Shown one piece after another: positions 11,301 through 23,201 of a stretch of 33,247 nucleotides of DNA (its first letter is position 1; each line of letters opens with the position of its first letter). The translations under genes were made by a program, and so were the position numbers. The DNA comes from Acanthaster planci (taxonomy: Eukaryota; Echinodermata; Asteroidea; Valvatida; Acanthasteridae). The stretch covers positions 1,115,210 through 1,148,456 of the forward strand of contig NW_019091388.1 of NCBI RefSeq assembly GCF_001949145.1, written 5' to 3'. Under the pieces are notes generated by a model. It was not told where the DNA came from and ran no database searches. It was given only the letters and a program-made list of their open reading frames with translations.

Positions 11301-14300
11301 GCTGGTAGCAGCGAGTGTCCTAAGACTAAGTGTAGCATTTTACCAGTAAAGAGCTTGCTGTATGCAGAGTGCATTGATACATGGTATGTAGACTTCTGAC
11401 ATCACATTTTGTCATGGCTGAATAGAATACTTGCGTTCCGACCGCACTGATTTCAAGCCTCTCTTTACCTTTAAGACTTGAAAAGGTCAGGTGACTGCAG
11501 CATGGCTGTTCTCCTACTTAATCCTGATTGCCTCTCTGCATGGAATCTCAGGTAATAGTTACCTCTGTAGATTTCTGTGTTTCTGCATCCATGAGAGTGT
11601 CAGTTTGTTTGTCTCTGTCTCTCATTCTCTCTTATCCCCCAATCATTATGTATTCATCTGTCAATTGTCTCATTACTTACTCTTTGATCTGAACTGCCAA
11701 TGTCAAAAGATCCAAAAGATTTTTGTAAAGTCATACATCAATTTTTAAATTTGTAGGCAGGTGTGCACCTGTCCATTGTGTCCCAACCTCCCCCCCTCCC
11801 GGATGCCCCGTCCAATCCGTGGTATTGTCACTTTGTGAAATGATAAATTCTCACCCTTGGAGCAGCCAGTGGTAGCAATATAATTTGGAAAAAAAACTGG
11901 GACTAAACTCATGACATAACACCCAGGGCAGCCTGTGACGGGTGGGTTGGGGAAAGCAATTGATGGCTGCATTAGTGGCAATGAATCTTTCCTCAGGACA
12001 CACCCGTACCCATGTAGGCTAGACAAGCACCCATTGTCTTCAGAATTACCCACAGGTCTTGAGTTTGAGTTTCCATATTATGAGGCTACTTTCCTTGAGT
12101 TTGGGCTACACACATCAATCTTTGGTTTCATGTAGGAAACAACTTGTCTTGAACAAATACTTAAAAGCAGAGGAGGAGTTGAACCTTGCCCGACTGGTCT
12201 TGTCAAAGCATCCCAAGAGCACAGAGACATTCAGCCAAAGGTATGGCATCACTGACGTGCAAATGCGTGGCCTGGAAATTCACAGGTAGACAGAACCTCT
12301 GTCACCTCACTTTAGTTCCTATACTTCCGCGAGGAGTGCTTATTAAAAGCATTTTTGTTTTAAGTGCCCTTTCAAAGGTTAAACAAATTCGTTCCTCTTC
12401 ATGGATGAAACCAGGATTGCAGTTAACAAGGAAACTTGTCAAAATTATTCAAACCAAGCACCTCAGGAAACCAGTCTGATGCTCTACCAGGTCACATCTG
12501 TGGCATCCGGAAACCCGAATTCCATGAAACTAGGTTATGTTTGCAGGAGCCAGAAAGGAGAATTTTAGAGGAATTTTGACCATATTAAAGCCGGCATTAC
12601 AAAAAATGTAATTGTGACTTTTTTAACAGATTAATCAGCATTTCAAAAAGAGATGATTTTGCAATCAACAACTTTTCAAGGAGAATTTTGGTTTGCTTCC
12701 TGCAGACGTTGGCTCCTGCAACAGTTATTTCCTATCGCAAAGCTAGAAAAAGGCAATGCCCCCAGAACTGAGTTCCCAGAGGATAACCTGGCAGGACTTC
12801 ATCCCAGTGTGGCTGACAGTTTACAAGAACAAGATGGAGAGAATGCCCACAGGCAACCACATGATGAGACGCTGATGATATTCGTCAGGGCCGAGATGGA
12901 GGTTTGCGAATTGGCTGCTGGCCGGTACCCAAGCAACTACAATGCCTGGAGCCACAGGATATGGGTTGTTGAGCATCTAGCTGGTTGCCCGCCACAGGTA
13001 TTGCAGTTTGCAATATAGGGGGATAACTCAACTCCTGGCTGAAGTGATGTTCATGCATACATGAACATTACTTACAGTTCTTACAAACGGTTGAGGGTTG
13101 AGCACCAGAAAATTTAAAAATAACTAAATTAGTAAAAACAAATTGGCAAGTTATCCTGCTACGTAGCTATTGTCTGTCGTCCATCTTTCTCCTCTGTCAA
13201 AGATTCATGGCTGTCAACCATCCATGAAAAGTATTAATGCTGCAAAAGATATGGGGCATGAAAGACAAAATCCAGAGCAATACATGATCATTCATTGGTT
13301 CACTCGTGCAAGTGGGTGTCGCGTATCAGTAAAGTTGTTAATACGCTGGGTTTTTGTGCTGTCAGACAACCAAACTGATTATTTCACTGACAAATGTAAG
13401 TGTCTTAATAGCCAAGGAACAGATTAGTTGCTAGGGAAACAACGGAATCAAGAAAAGTTGGTGAATTGAATAAATAAAAAGTTTTAGTTTCTGGCATTAG
13501 TGCCCTTTTTTCCTGTTCCTCCTGAACACAGTTCCTGAAGTCTGAGTTAAGAGCCACCAAGTCCTGGGTGTCTTCTCATGTGTCTGATCACAGCGGCTTC
13601 CATTATCGGCAGTTTCTCCTCGGCACGTTGACGGGGCTTTCCCGGCCCAACCGTCTGTACCCTGGATCTCCCCTAAGGTCCGGCTTGGGGTCTGACACCG
13701 CTCTTCCTGGGAGTCTCATCCTGGAGGAGCTACAGCTCATCCTAGAGCTGGTGATGTCTTACCCTGGGCACGAGGCCGTGTGGTATCATAGGTCAGTGTC
13801 TTATGTAGTCACTTACTACTCCAGCATTTGAGAGGATTTATACACCCACTACTTTGCCAGTAATCCTGACTGATAAAGCAGGAGTTGCATAGAAGGATCA
13901 TTAGCAGCTTTTTGATTGAATCATTAAAACATTTACACTTACAGCAGTGGATAGAGAAAGTCGATAGTAACCACTTGCCAGTAGTGTTGTTGCTTCAAGA
14001 AATTTGTCCCAGGTGTGGTATTATTTTCGGCCCAAGATACACACATTTTCGAATGACGGGATACCACAACCACAAATGTTTACAAAGTAGGCCTTTATAA
14101 ATGTTGAGCCTCAATGATCATTTGGTCAAGAATTTTGCAACATTTCTTACCAAATCATCACTTTTTTTAACTCCAAGACGGTGAGTGACGTTGCCTCAAC
14201 ACCTGTCTACAGCACAGGGCTGCTTGAGGACTCCACACATAGTCAACCTCCACGGACCAGTTTGAGCCTCTGTGGGTGTTAAAGCTCAAAAGGAATCACT

Positions 14301-15210
14301 CAAGCATGGGGACGAGTATGGACATTACTAGGCACTACATACTGCATTTACCAGAGCATATTTAAACATCTTCTGTGTTATTACACAGGAAATTCCTTTG
14401 CACTTACACATATTCAGTATTCACTGAAGTGGCCCCCATCAAAATTTTAAATAATTTATAAGTCTGATGAAAAGTAGGGATATGCAGTAGATCTCCAAAA
14501 GTGTCCATCCTCAAACAGTTTTTTTTTGCATTTTTTTTTCTTATCAAACAACTATTAGGCGGTTTGTGGTTTATCTGCGGAAGACACTTTTATGCAGTGG
14601 ATCTGTAGCAGCTGTGGATCAAACTACTGGAAGCCTGGGAGCTTATGGTGGTGTTGAATTATTGCACATGGAGACATCATCACTAGACAAAGCTTCAGTC
14701 AAGGATTGCCCAACTGCAGATCAGTCACAGCAGAAGCAGCAGATTGGAAACTGTCCAACTGGGAAACAACCGATTGAGAATCAGCCAATCAAGAATCGGC
14801 CACTTGCACGACGGCCCTTCAAGAATGGGCAAAGTGAAGCCTGTGGAGGAGATTCTCAAACAGACACTGGAGAAGATTTTCGAAGAAGAGACGCCATGTT
14901 TCCTGCTATGCAACTCCCTTCAAGATGCTCTCACGATAGGTCCTTACTGCAGCCAGCCAGTGAGCAAGTCTCAGATCAGTTGCCTCCTGTCCAGACCTCT
15001 GTTCAAGTGACTTCCAAGAGGCCAGAGGGAGTATCTTCCCTTGCGCACGATGTCTTGCCCAGTGAGGTCCTATGGCTGGTTCAGCATGAGAGGAGGTTCG
15101 CTGACATTGCTGTGGATGGCACAGCTCGGTCAGAGAGACCAGCACAACAACGATGTGCAGAAAACTACTGCCGTTGGTTAGAAAACTTGCTGACAACCAG
15201 TGGTCAGTAG
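8358..15210 (+). CDS. PTAR1: Protein prenyltransferase alpha subunit repeat-containing protein 1
   Basis: PTAR1 is the alpha-type subunit that pairs with RABGGTB as GGTase-III, which geranylgeranylates cytosolic targets such as YKT6 and FBXL2. Exons: 8358-8428, 9820-9974, 11491-11551, 12136-12240, 12706-12997, 13532-13791 and 14559-15210; phases agree at every join and give 531 codons plus TAG. Exon 1 (MAEDSRAVRILSDL) parallels the human N-terminus. Exon 2 has CPEPLCNKSPIVVVDGNLG. Alpha-repeat motifs follow: LLLNPDCLSAWNLRKQL (about 83-99), HPKSTETFSQRRWLLQQL (121-138), AAGRYPSNYNAWSHRIWV (201-218), HVSDHSGFHYRQFLL (244-258) and YPGHEAVWYHRRF (305-317). The C-terminal exon holds a variable Gln/Ser/Pro-rich insert (about 340-470) before a conserved HERRFAD and YCRWLENLL end. 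About ten residues between exons 2 and 3 that the human protein has (around a Trp-Leu-Asn-Arg-Asp-Glu stretch) are missing from this model. A small exon may have been overlooked in 9975-11490. Confidence 0.92.
8429..9819 (+). other. PTAR1 intron 1
   Basis: Donor GTAAGG and acceptor TTTTACAG. It contains a compact AGCT-rich imperfect palindrome at about 8569-8592 (GCAGCTAGCTGCTAGCTGC) and a diverged 24-base direct duplication near 8868 and 8893 (CACAATGCGATG, then CACAATACGATG). No other gene was seen. Confidence 0.6.
10523..10747. repeat. Cluster of direct and inverted short repeats in PTAR1 intron 2
   Basis: Two adjacent direct copies of a 30-31-base unit occupy 10635-10664 and 10665-10695 (core CCACCAATCAAAGTAGTC, then GGACTT or AGACTT). 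A third, diverged copy is inverted at about 10724-10746 (AAGTCCGGCAATTTGATTGG). Just upstream, CCCCCGTC(A/G)GTGAT occurs twice, at about 10526 and 10566. The arrangement suggests a small degraded element. Confidence 0.65.
14060..14393 (+). repeat. Dispersed repeat, copy A (PTAR1 intron 6)
   Basis: This stretch of about 334 bases aligns along its whole length with 31221-31555 in the same orientation. Shared blocks in order: GATACCACAACC, TTTACAAAGT, CTCCACACA, CTCCAC(G/A)GACCAG, CTCAAG with a following ATG GA(C/T)GAGTA, TACACCAGAG-like, and TATTACACAGGAAAT. Identity looks like about 60-70 percent by eye. No open frame is conserved, so an old interspersed element is the simplest reading. Confidence 0.7.
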
Positions 15211-15291
15211 GCAATATTTTCAACTGATTTGGGGTTCTGAAACACCAACCACTTTTGCAATACTAACAGAAGTACGGGGTCTGTTTACGGA

Positions 15292-15297
15292 AATAAA
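15292..15297 (+). terminator. Poly(A) signal AATAAA, proximal candidate for PTAR1
   Basis: AATAAA lies 82 bases after the PTAR1 stop codon. Further plus-strand signals occur at 16544-16549 and 16632-16637, so a short or a long 3' UTR is possible. Confidence 0.4.
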
Positions 15298-16543
15298 GTA
15301 TGTGATGAAACTCACGTTTCAAAAAAGTATGTGATGAAACATTACAGATTGGAGATTGACTCAAATTTAATTCCTTGAACATTTACATGTATGTATCATC
15401 ACTGCCGTGCAGCCACACTAAATTATGTTCCTTCCATGCGAAGATACCAAGACGTTTGTGCACATGTGATGAAATTTGATTGCGTGGCCTTCACACCGTC
15501 TGGTGCCAGTGTGCATGTAACACGTCATTCCTCTGCTCAAGTGAGGAGGTCCCAAGAGACTGTGTACAGTTCTGCACTAAATTCACACAGAAGTTTGATT
15601 TAAACAGTTAAACATAATTTGACTAACTTTGGTTGAAGGCACGGTTGTTGATGATGGTTGGACTAATCTTGTTCATTAACCAGGACCAGCCTACCATGAA
15701 ATGCTTCTACTAGAATCATTAAAATTAATTTATTGGAAGGTGCTCTCAATCAGTCCAGAATCTTATCTGAGCAGATGTGGGAAGTTTGTACTTAATCTTG
15801 TTATGAAATCGTGTGTGCATGAAACTGAAATTTTGGTTTAAACTCAGTTTTTAATTAACAGAATTAATGAGACTTTATGTCCACACATTGGATAAGGCAC
15901 TTTGTGTTTTATAGATGCACCAAGTGTGTGTTTTATGATTTTGTGCTGTACAAAAATTACTAATATTCGTCTTTCAACAGTTGCATGATGGTATTCTTTC
16001 CATAGACGTACTGGTGTCTTCCTTAAAGTTTGGTTTTTAAATCAGCTGTTGAGACTGTGTGTGATCCAGTGGAACTTTTTAACCTTCAATGCAAGTTTTT
16101 AAGTGTCTACAAGTGTTAAGGTGTTACGATTTGTGTTACATACATGTTGGGGCTGGGCATGAAAGTGTTCAGGTTTAACACCACATGTAAGTGTCCCAAG
16201 CTAAAGTGAAAAACGTTTGATGGAGAGCAGTATAACTCGGTTTCAGCAGAATCTCCAAGAAAGTTTCAGGAGAGTTCATGAGAATTCATTTTTTCCACTC
16301 TGAAGTCACAGTTATCACAGATGAAACAGTTTAGCGGGCTCTGTGATGCACTTTAACCTGGTCAAATGGCGCACTATTGGCTTTGTCCACAAGACAGGCA
16401 TTGCGAATCAAAAGTGAGTCAATCCCTGTTCAAGTTTTTGTAAAATTTGACATATGGGAATTAAGATGAATTAAAGGGACATCCTTGTGCTCCCATGGGT
16501 ACTTTCAAATCACGATTAAAAAGTCACATCCTCTTTAATGAGT
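15298..16543. other. Gene-free stretch downstream of PTAR1
   Basis: No convincing exon was found on either strand. It may be a long PTAR1 3' UTR that uses the AATAAA at 16544 or 16632. Confidence 0.4.
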
Positions 16544-16558
16544 AATAAAATATTTATT
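16544..16558. terminator. Two-way poly(A) signal (AATAAA on both strands)
   Basis: AATAAAATATTTATT reads AATAAA on the plus strand (16544-16549) and AATAAA on the minus strand (16553-16558). It is placed to serve a long PTAR1 transcript from the left and, if the exon at 16778-16944 is real, the minus-strand gene from the right. Confidence 0.4.
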
Positions 16559-16777
16559 TTTTTCAAATTGAGGCTGTACATGTAATCATAGCCGTATAGT
16601 CAGACTCATTCCCACTTCCAAGAGTTCATTAAATAAAGTGGATTCAGGGAACACCACCATGGGAACTTGCATATTATGCTAAACGCACAAGGGAAGGGGA
16701 CATCTAAGACAAAACCATACTTTTTTTTCCTCAGGTGACGATTGCCATTGTCTCATTTCTCTACCACATACTGCATG

Positions 16778-16944
16778 CTATCTTGAAATGTTATAGAATC
16801 CATTTCTTTTCAGACGTGCTTGATCCTTGAATACTATCGGATTTGAAATGTCTTCGGAATTGTCAGGCACTGTCAGGGATAAAGTCTCAAAGAAGGATAT
16901 CTTACTACTAGAGTTGCAAATATCCCCCTGCACACAGCAGGGAC
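16778..16944 (-). CDS. Possible last exon of the unrecognised minus-strand gene
   Basis: After an acceptor (TGTCCCAG at about 16945-16952, minus strand) an open frame of 55 codons, including the TAG, begins in phase 1. That is exactly the phase left open by the donor at 23202. It would add a Ser/Asp-rich tail ending KRNGFYNISR. A minus-strand AATAAA follows about 220 bases downstream, at 16553-16558. Against it: the implied intron is about 6.2 kb, no homology supports it, and chance open frames of this size are common here. Confidence 0.25.
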
Positions 16945-16959
16945 CTGGGACAGTGACAT

Positions 16960-18380
16960 TTGTACACATTTGATGAGAGTGAGCGAGATCATAGTTAACC
17001 GTGGTTCTGAACAAGGTCTAAGTAGGCTCAGCTCAAAACCATACTACACTACAGAGTGCACTCAACAGTTCCCACACAAAGCCTATAGGGAGCAAAGGTA
17101 ACAGCAGTTAAAAACGGGACAGCAATCCTCTTGCAGCGCAAACACGTTCTGAAACTTTATTTCCAATATTTCATTGGATACTGTCATTTAGTATGGGGAT
17201 GGAACATTACTTCAGGCGGTCTTTATTTTACAATTTTACAGTAAGTTCTAAATATCTAGAACAGTACAAGCAAAGGGGTTACAGCTAATGTTTACATTCA
17301 CACAAATTCATGGAACAGCATAAAAAAATGAGTAACAATTATGTTAAAAAGATGTTTACTACCTTAAGAAAGTAAAAAAAAATAAAAAAATAAAAAACTA
17401 GTTTTTTGTAATTAGTTTCAATAACTTCAATTTCAAAAAAATTCAGAGTCCACAACCACGTCTCTGCCATTTATCATGTCCCAGAGAGCAGATCTATACA
17501 TTAGATTTTACATTTAAATGTACGCTATCAAACAACATTGTATATTTAAAAGAACCCTTTAGTTCAACAGTATTGTTACATTACATAAAACTGACCAGGG
17601 GCTACATAATGCCAAATTGATGACCACAGCTTGTTACAAAAATGAATTCTGCAATGGATCATTCATCAGATTACAAACTCGATGAGTTGTGATTGAATCA
17701 AGGACAAGTTAATCACTTGTCTTATCATAAATCGGTTCACGTCAGAATATGAACCATGCATATGTCACAGTCTCCTTGAGTGGCTTGTGACTTTGATTTG
17801 AGTTTACATACAGGTTTCCAAATGTTGAATACATGTAATTGCCGGGGGTTCAGTGCACTGTCTTGCATTACAATAATTTATTCTCACCATTTTCTCGCCA
17901 AGAATTCTCCATCTTGCATCAATAGTCTCTGACAGCTTGAACAATAGAACAACTTGCCACTGATTCGTAGTGACTTTTGATTGATCCAGTTTTCACTCTG
18001 GAAATCTGATGTTCCTGGATTGTTGCTTGTGATATCATTTTTTCCTCATTGTGGTTATGTCTACAGTATTAGCCCACAATAAGCCTTTAGTGAGTTGAAT
18101 TTGAAGAAAATCCGGTACCATGAGTTTTTTTAAATTCTCACGAAAATACCTCGTGATTTGGGGCAAGCTTTTGCATAGTGACCACCATCTCTGGAATAGA
18201 CTGGTACCTTTGTGCCCTTCTTATCCATTGAAAACAGTGTATTGAGGCAAGGTGTCTCTTATGTAACCAAGCAAAAGCTTGCCCTGTATCATCACGTGGT
18301 ATAGCAACAGTGTCTTTATTATGGGGAATTCAAATTGTTATGTGTATATGCAGTCAGATAAATCAGTGTACCAGATTTTA
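16960..18380. other. Gene-free AT-rich stretch with one small inverted-repeat element
   Basis: No exon is recognisable. A pair of inverted ends (GGGCAAGCTTTTGC at about 18160 and GCAAAAGCTTGCCC at about 18271) bounds about 125 bases and may be a tiny MITE. A/T homopolymer runs occur near 17375-17410. Confidence 0.4.
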
Positions 18381-18387
18381 TTCAAAT

Positions 18388-18446
18388 TTAACCCTAACCC
18401 TCCTCAATCCTTCACCTGTTGGAGGACTGAGGAGTGTTAGGGTTAA
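18388..18446. repeat. Perfect-stem hairpin with telomere-like CCCTAACCCT arms
   Basis: The left arm (18388-18411, containing TTAACCCTAACCCTCCTCA) pairs with the right arm (18423-18446, containing TGAGGAGTGTTAGGGTTAA) across an 11-base loop, with only about two mismatches. The arms end in TTAA and the right one continues as GGGTTAACCC. It may be a short TTAA-ended foldback rather than a terminator. Confidence 0.7.
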
Positions 18447-19524
18447 CCCGCAAAAGGCTTATTACATGGTCACATTCTATGTTTAAAACTTAGCAAGAGT
18501 GTATCATGATAAATGCTTGACAGATGCACGTATTTGCACTATGCATGAACTATTTGATAACCTTTCAGTTAATCAGACAGTTGGGCATGGGAATGGGAGG
18601 GAGCCAGTTATCACTGCACAAAATTTGAAGTGTCTTTCTAAAATGCGATAAGCGCAATTTATGTATCTTTCAGAATCCTACCTCTCTCTATTGGTTGCAG
18701 TCAGTTTCTACAACCTCAAGACAATAATGTGTCCAAATAGTGAAAAAGAAGTTTATGGACACATGGTTCACTGTTGAAGCTCTGAAATCTTTCATCGTTG
18801 AGGAAAATTGCATGTTTTTCAAATGGTCAATCTCATTCTGGAAATAAACCCTTCATTTTCATTTTTCAATGTATAGTGGCATACATGGGAATTGAAAACA
18901 AAGTTATCAGCTGTTTTGTGGAAAAATTGCACTCTTGACAAGATGCTAGCATACATTTTGTACTTTTTTCCTGGAAGAGTTTCTGTTTCTGCAATGAAAC
19001 CTCTCCTATCTAGTTTTCAAAAAGTACAGATCACAAAATGTACAAAAAGTGTATTAAAAACTGCAAAATTTTCCTGTTTTAGAGAGTATTTTAAAGGACT
19101 TTTCTTCAAAAACGTGCAATTTTGAAAAAAAAACAAAACTTACTGAATGTACAATGTAAGCATGGATTTCTCTTCATTACACTTTTTAGCATGGAATTCT
19201 ATTCATTAACTCTTCCTGAAGCAATGATTATGCACAAATTTCATTTGTACTCAAATGCTTAATTTATGTACTCTAAATAATTTTCCTTTGTAAAGGCCAT
19301 ATGCTTACTCAGATACAACGTCTTTTTAAAAAATCTGTGAAAGTTACAGAGAAATAAAACTAAGCTTAAGGTGCATATTGGACTGATGTATTGCGACTAT
19401 TCATTGCTAATGTGTTGTCATTCTTGGTCCCTCACAAACCATCTTTATTTATTTAGAACCATCTTTTTTTTAAAAATCAGTGAAAGGTGATCATATTTGG
19501 CCCTCACAATGAAGACGACGAGGG

Positions 19525-19665
19525 TTCTGTGTGAAAGGTGGGAGGAAACCCTAGATAACTTTATCCATAGAAAACCCAGGCAATCAGGGGTTGGAAAATC
19601 AGACTGCAGAGGTGGAAGGCAAGCCAAGAGCCACATTGCCAACCTGACTGCCTGCATGCTACAGA
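19525..19665 (+). repeat. Fragment of a widespread 'GTGGGAGGAAACC' interspersed repeat
   Basis: The stretch GAAAGGTGGGAGGAAACCC followed by AGAAAACCCAGGCAATCAGG resembles the GTGGGAGGAAACC...GAGAAAACCCA motif found in repeats of many marine invertebrate genomes. It is slightly GC-richer than its surroundings. The assignment is by remembered resemblance only. Confidence 0.4.
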
Positions 19666-22600
19666 TACAAACTCAGTCATGAATTTTCCCCACGCAACTG
19701 GTCCTGAATTTTGAAGAGCCTGCTCGTGCAAAACACTGTTCCCTTTTGCTTCACCTTAAACTGAAGTGTCTCAAGGAAAAACTGACTTTATCATCTCTAT
19801 TTATTTATTTATAATTTACATTAAAGAGACTACCAGTTGTTCATCATTTCAAGGTTATAAAAATAGTGTGTCCCACGGTCCTCCTTCCTTGCTTAAGAAG
19901 GGAATTTTAAACCTTATTAAAAATTCCACATTGTGGAGATGCTTGATATGATACACTTTCACCGTTATCAAGACGCTCCTAAAGAAGTGATTTCCTAAGA
20001 TGACCTCACATACTGTTCTGTTGAAATTTGCAGCCATTACCTTTAATAAGAATAGCAAATAAAATCACACAAAACTTTTTTAGGTAATTAAAATGTAAAA
20101 AAGATGTTGTGAGCTATTGGGCAAATAATCAACACATCTCAACAAAATCAACGCATCCCATTCACTTTAATCTATGATAGTTGTTTTCAAACGTTAAAAC
20201 CATTATGAAAAGGCATTCTTATACCATAGTAAGAAACTTCATGAATAATTTTTGCTACATTTTAAAAATTGGATTTCAGTTCACTAAAATACCATGAAAT
20301 AAATTTACATGTATTTTGATATTTTACTAAATACATAAATTACATTTACTAAAATTTGTTTCGTTCCAAATCTGCCAGTCTGAACATCATGCATTGCTTT
20401 GTTTTAACGAGCATTGCCAACAACATATATCATCAAAACATAGCATGCCAACTTTTATCAATGTTGTATGGTGACTGCTTTTGATATATATAGTACTTGG
20501 ACTTTACCTGCACCAGAGGTTGACATTACCGTACATGTATGCATTTACATGTAGGTCTTGCATTACATTTTGGCAATATGGCACACAACATTTTAAGAAG
20601 TCAACGCACACAGAATTTTAAACTGAAAATTTAGATGGACAGCGTTTCTGAATATCAACAAAAGGCATAAAAAAACAACATTATTGGCAATTCATCAAAG
20701 GGCAACAGAAACGTTTAGAGAAAAGTGCATTATTCAAATTGGCAACTTTAGAACTTCATAATAAAACCCTTGGGAGATAAAATACCAAGCAAATATGTCC
20801 AACGTTTTTACATTCATTCAGCATGATAACTTTTTTGGCTAAAGGAATTTGATATACTTGTTCAATTTTCTTATGAATGGATATGCTGGCAAGTAGTAAT
20901 AGTCGTATGGTTGTATGCAAATACATATAGTGAATGTTTATGAATGCAGTGGAAAGAATTATTGAATGAGGTGATAGATGGAATGTTAACTCCACAAGCC
21001 GAAGCCAAATAGAACAGACCATCCACGTCACCAAATGAGATTATTCTTTCCATTGCATGAATGTGAAGCATTCATCGTTATTTGTTTTATATGATGCAGT
21101 TTAAGAGTAAATCATAGAAAACCTCATCATCACCTAAATAAATCTTGAAGAAATCTCTGCTTGAATAAATAGCTGAGTCCAGAAATTTCTCGTGACCAAG
21201 GGTTTGATCTAATCCATTGTCATGGTGGGGAAAAAAGTTTTACACATCATCTGAATAAGAATTGTTGGTTAGAAGGTCATCGACCAGGTGTCATTGACTT
21301 ACTCGGTATATTTAATGGTGCAACTACTAATGTTAAATATTCCTATGAATTAAATGTGAGCTCTGTAAGTACTGTTACTACTCTTCATACAGGCAAAGAA
21401 CGCTGCTGTAAGCTGGTCCCAACACACGCATGTGGGCAAGATGCAGTCATGGCTCTTCACACAAACTTTCAGCATTTTAGTCACAGCTCGCAACATGAAA
21501 ACAATGCGAACGTTTTCTTTCACTTGGTTTCACATACTCTGTGGAATAGAATGCTCAATCTGTCACCTGATGAGATTTTCTTACCATTGCACTCATAAAC
21601 ATCCGTTAGTTATTTTGAGTAGTGACTGCAACATGTATTGGGACGGATAATTCAATGAAACGTGACTGACAATCCAACAACTGACCAGGGCTTTATTCGG
21701 GCACTATATAACCCTAGTAAGGCACAACACAGATCAGCTGCAATAATCCCACTAACACTGTGAATGTCAGGCTATACCTGAAATGAGCATCCTTGTCTAC
21801 GGCTACTGCTGTTCACCATCACACACAAATGCAAAACAAAATATGAAGCCGTAACCACAAGATACCCCCTTCAGACATGGCCTGACATACACAAATTACT
21901 GTTGACCCAAAAGGATTTTAAGGAACATAATGATGATTAACGTGAGACCCTAAGAATCCCACCTTCAAACAGTACACTGAAAATAGAGGCCTTCTCATTG
22001 TCATTAGAGTTAAATAGAAGCTCATGTAATATGAGAAACAAGAGAATTTACACATTTCCTGAGAAAAATCCTGCTAATCTCACTGGCGCGTATGTCATTG
22101 GTTACATGTGACTGAATTTACCTGTTAATGCACATCAAAGCTTTGCAGGAGTACAGGGGTTCCATTCCATGATGCTATTGCTTGTGTGATGATAATTACA
22201 CAAAATACACCATTTACTTCTGATACAAATTTCTGCACTCCTAGGTAACACAGTGGTATACTTTGGATTTATTCAGGATATTGTATAAAGCAGTATTTCA
22301 TTTTCAAATGGAAAAAAAATTGTATCTGATGAAAATAGTTCTTGAATGCAGCAGGAATTTCCACCAGAGGGGATCAATCATCAAAAAAGAAGTCATCTGG
22401 AAGGAAGGAATAAAAGCAGTAAAAGATTAGTGAGAGAAAGTCAGGTATCTTTGTATGCAAAGTTATTATGGCCAGCAAGATTGGAGTATAGATATAAAAC
22501 CATTTGGATGAAAGGGCACATAATGGATTCTTTTTCTCTTCATTTTTTAGTAGATGATAAATTGGTTTTAAGTAAACAGCTTGCAATTCAGTATTAACCC

Positions 22601-22676
22601 TTATCAGCAGGAACTCAGACCTTGTTCTTTAAGACTTAAACACAGTCTCAAGAAAGAAATATCCAGGTTGGGTCCG

Positions 22677-22703
22677 AGGGAGGGAGGGAGGGAGGACAGG
22701 GGA
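22677..22703. repeat. GGGA/GAGG microsatellite
   Basis: Four to five GAGG units in a row (GAGGGAGGGAGGGAGGGAGG). The plus strand has the spacing needed for a G-quadruplex. It is probably an ordinary microsatellite. Confidence 0.7.
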
Positions 22704-23201
22704 TTTGTTTTAAAAATTGATGGTCCAAATTTTTGTTTTGTTCGAAAAAGAATGGTCAAAAAGGTGGTAGTGCATTTCTAAAGTGTTAGGGCTATGAATT
22801 CCTCTAAAAACAAAGAAACTGAACAATTGGCAACATGGGGGGGGCAACTTGGCCTTGCATACTCCCCCCCCCACTACTGTGGTGGATAAGCCATGGAATG
22901 TTCATCAGAAAGACAAACAACTGCTGTTGCCAGAATTAAGTAAGGCTGAAAATTTCACTGTCTTCAGGGTTGAATCAACTTCAGGGCAATTTCCTGTGAA
23001 CGTGGAAATTGGTCACCCTGCTACTGACCATTCTATTCCTAATTCATAAACAAAACTTCCAGTACTGTTGAACTCATTCTTGTTTAGCAATTACAAATTA
23101 TAATGAGGTTGTTAAAGGTGTGCCCAATGTCATGGAACTGTCCTTTAGAAGATCGGTAAACAGCCTCTTTACATCTGCTTACTCTTTACATTTTTCCTTA
23201 C

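Larger units (their letters stand above)
18450..23170. other. Long gene-free stretch (intergenic, or intron of the minus-strand gene)
   Basis: No exon with a recognisable protein was found. Contents: A/T-rich DNA; an invertebrate-type repeat fragment at about 19525-19665; a GAGG microsatellite at 22677-22703; and facing G8 and C9 runs at about 22838 and 22864. TACATGTA-like words are common (for example 20534-20555). Confidence 0.4.

Noticed and set aside
11136-11399. 87-codon plus-strand frame as a PTAR1 exon
   Set aside because: It does not resemble the missing PTAR1 segment and shows no matching acceptor/donor pair of the needed phase.
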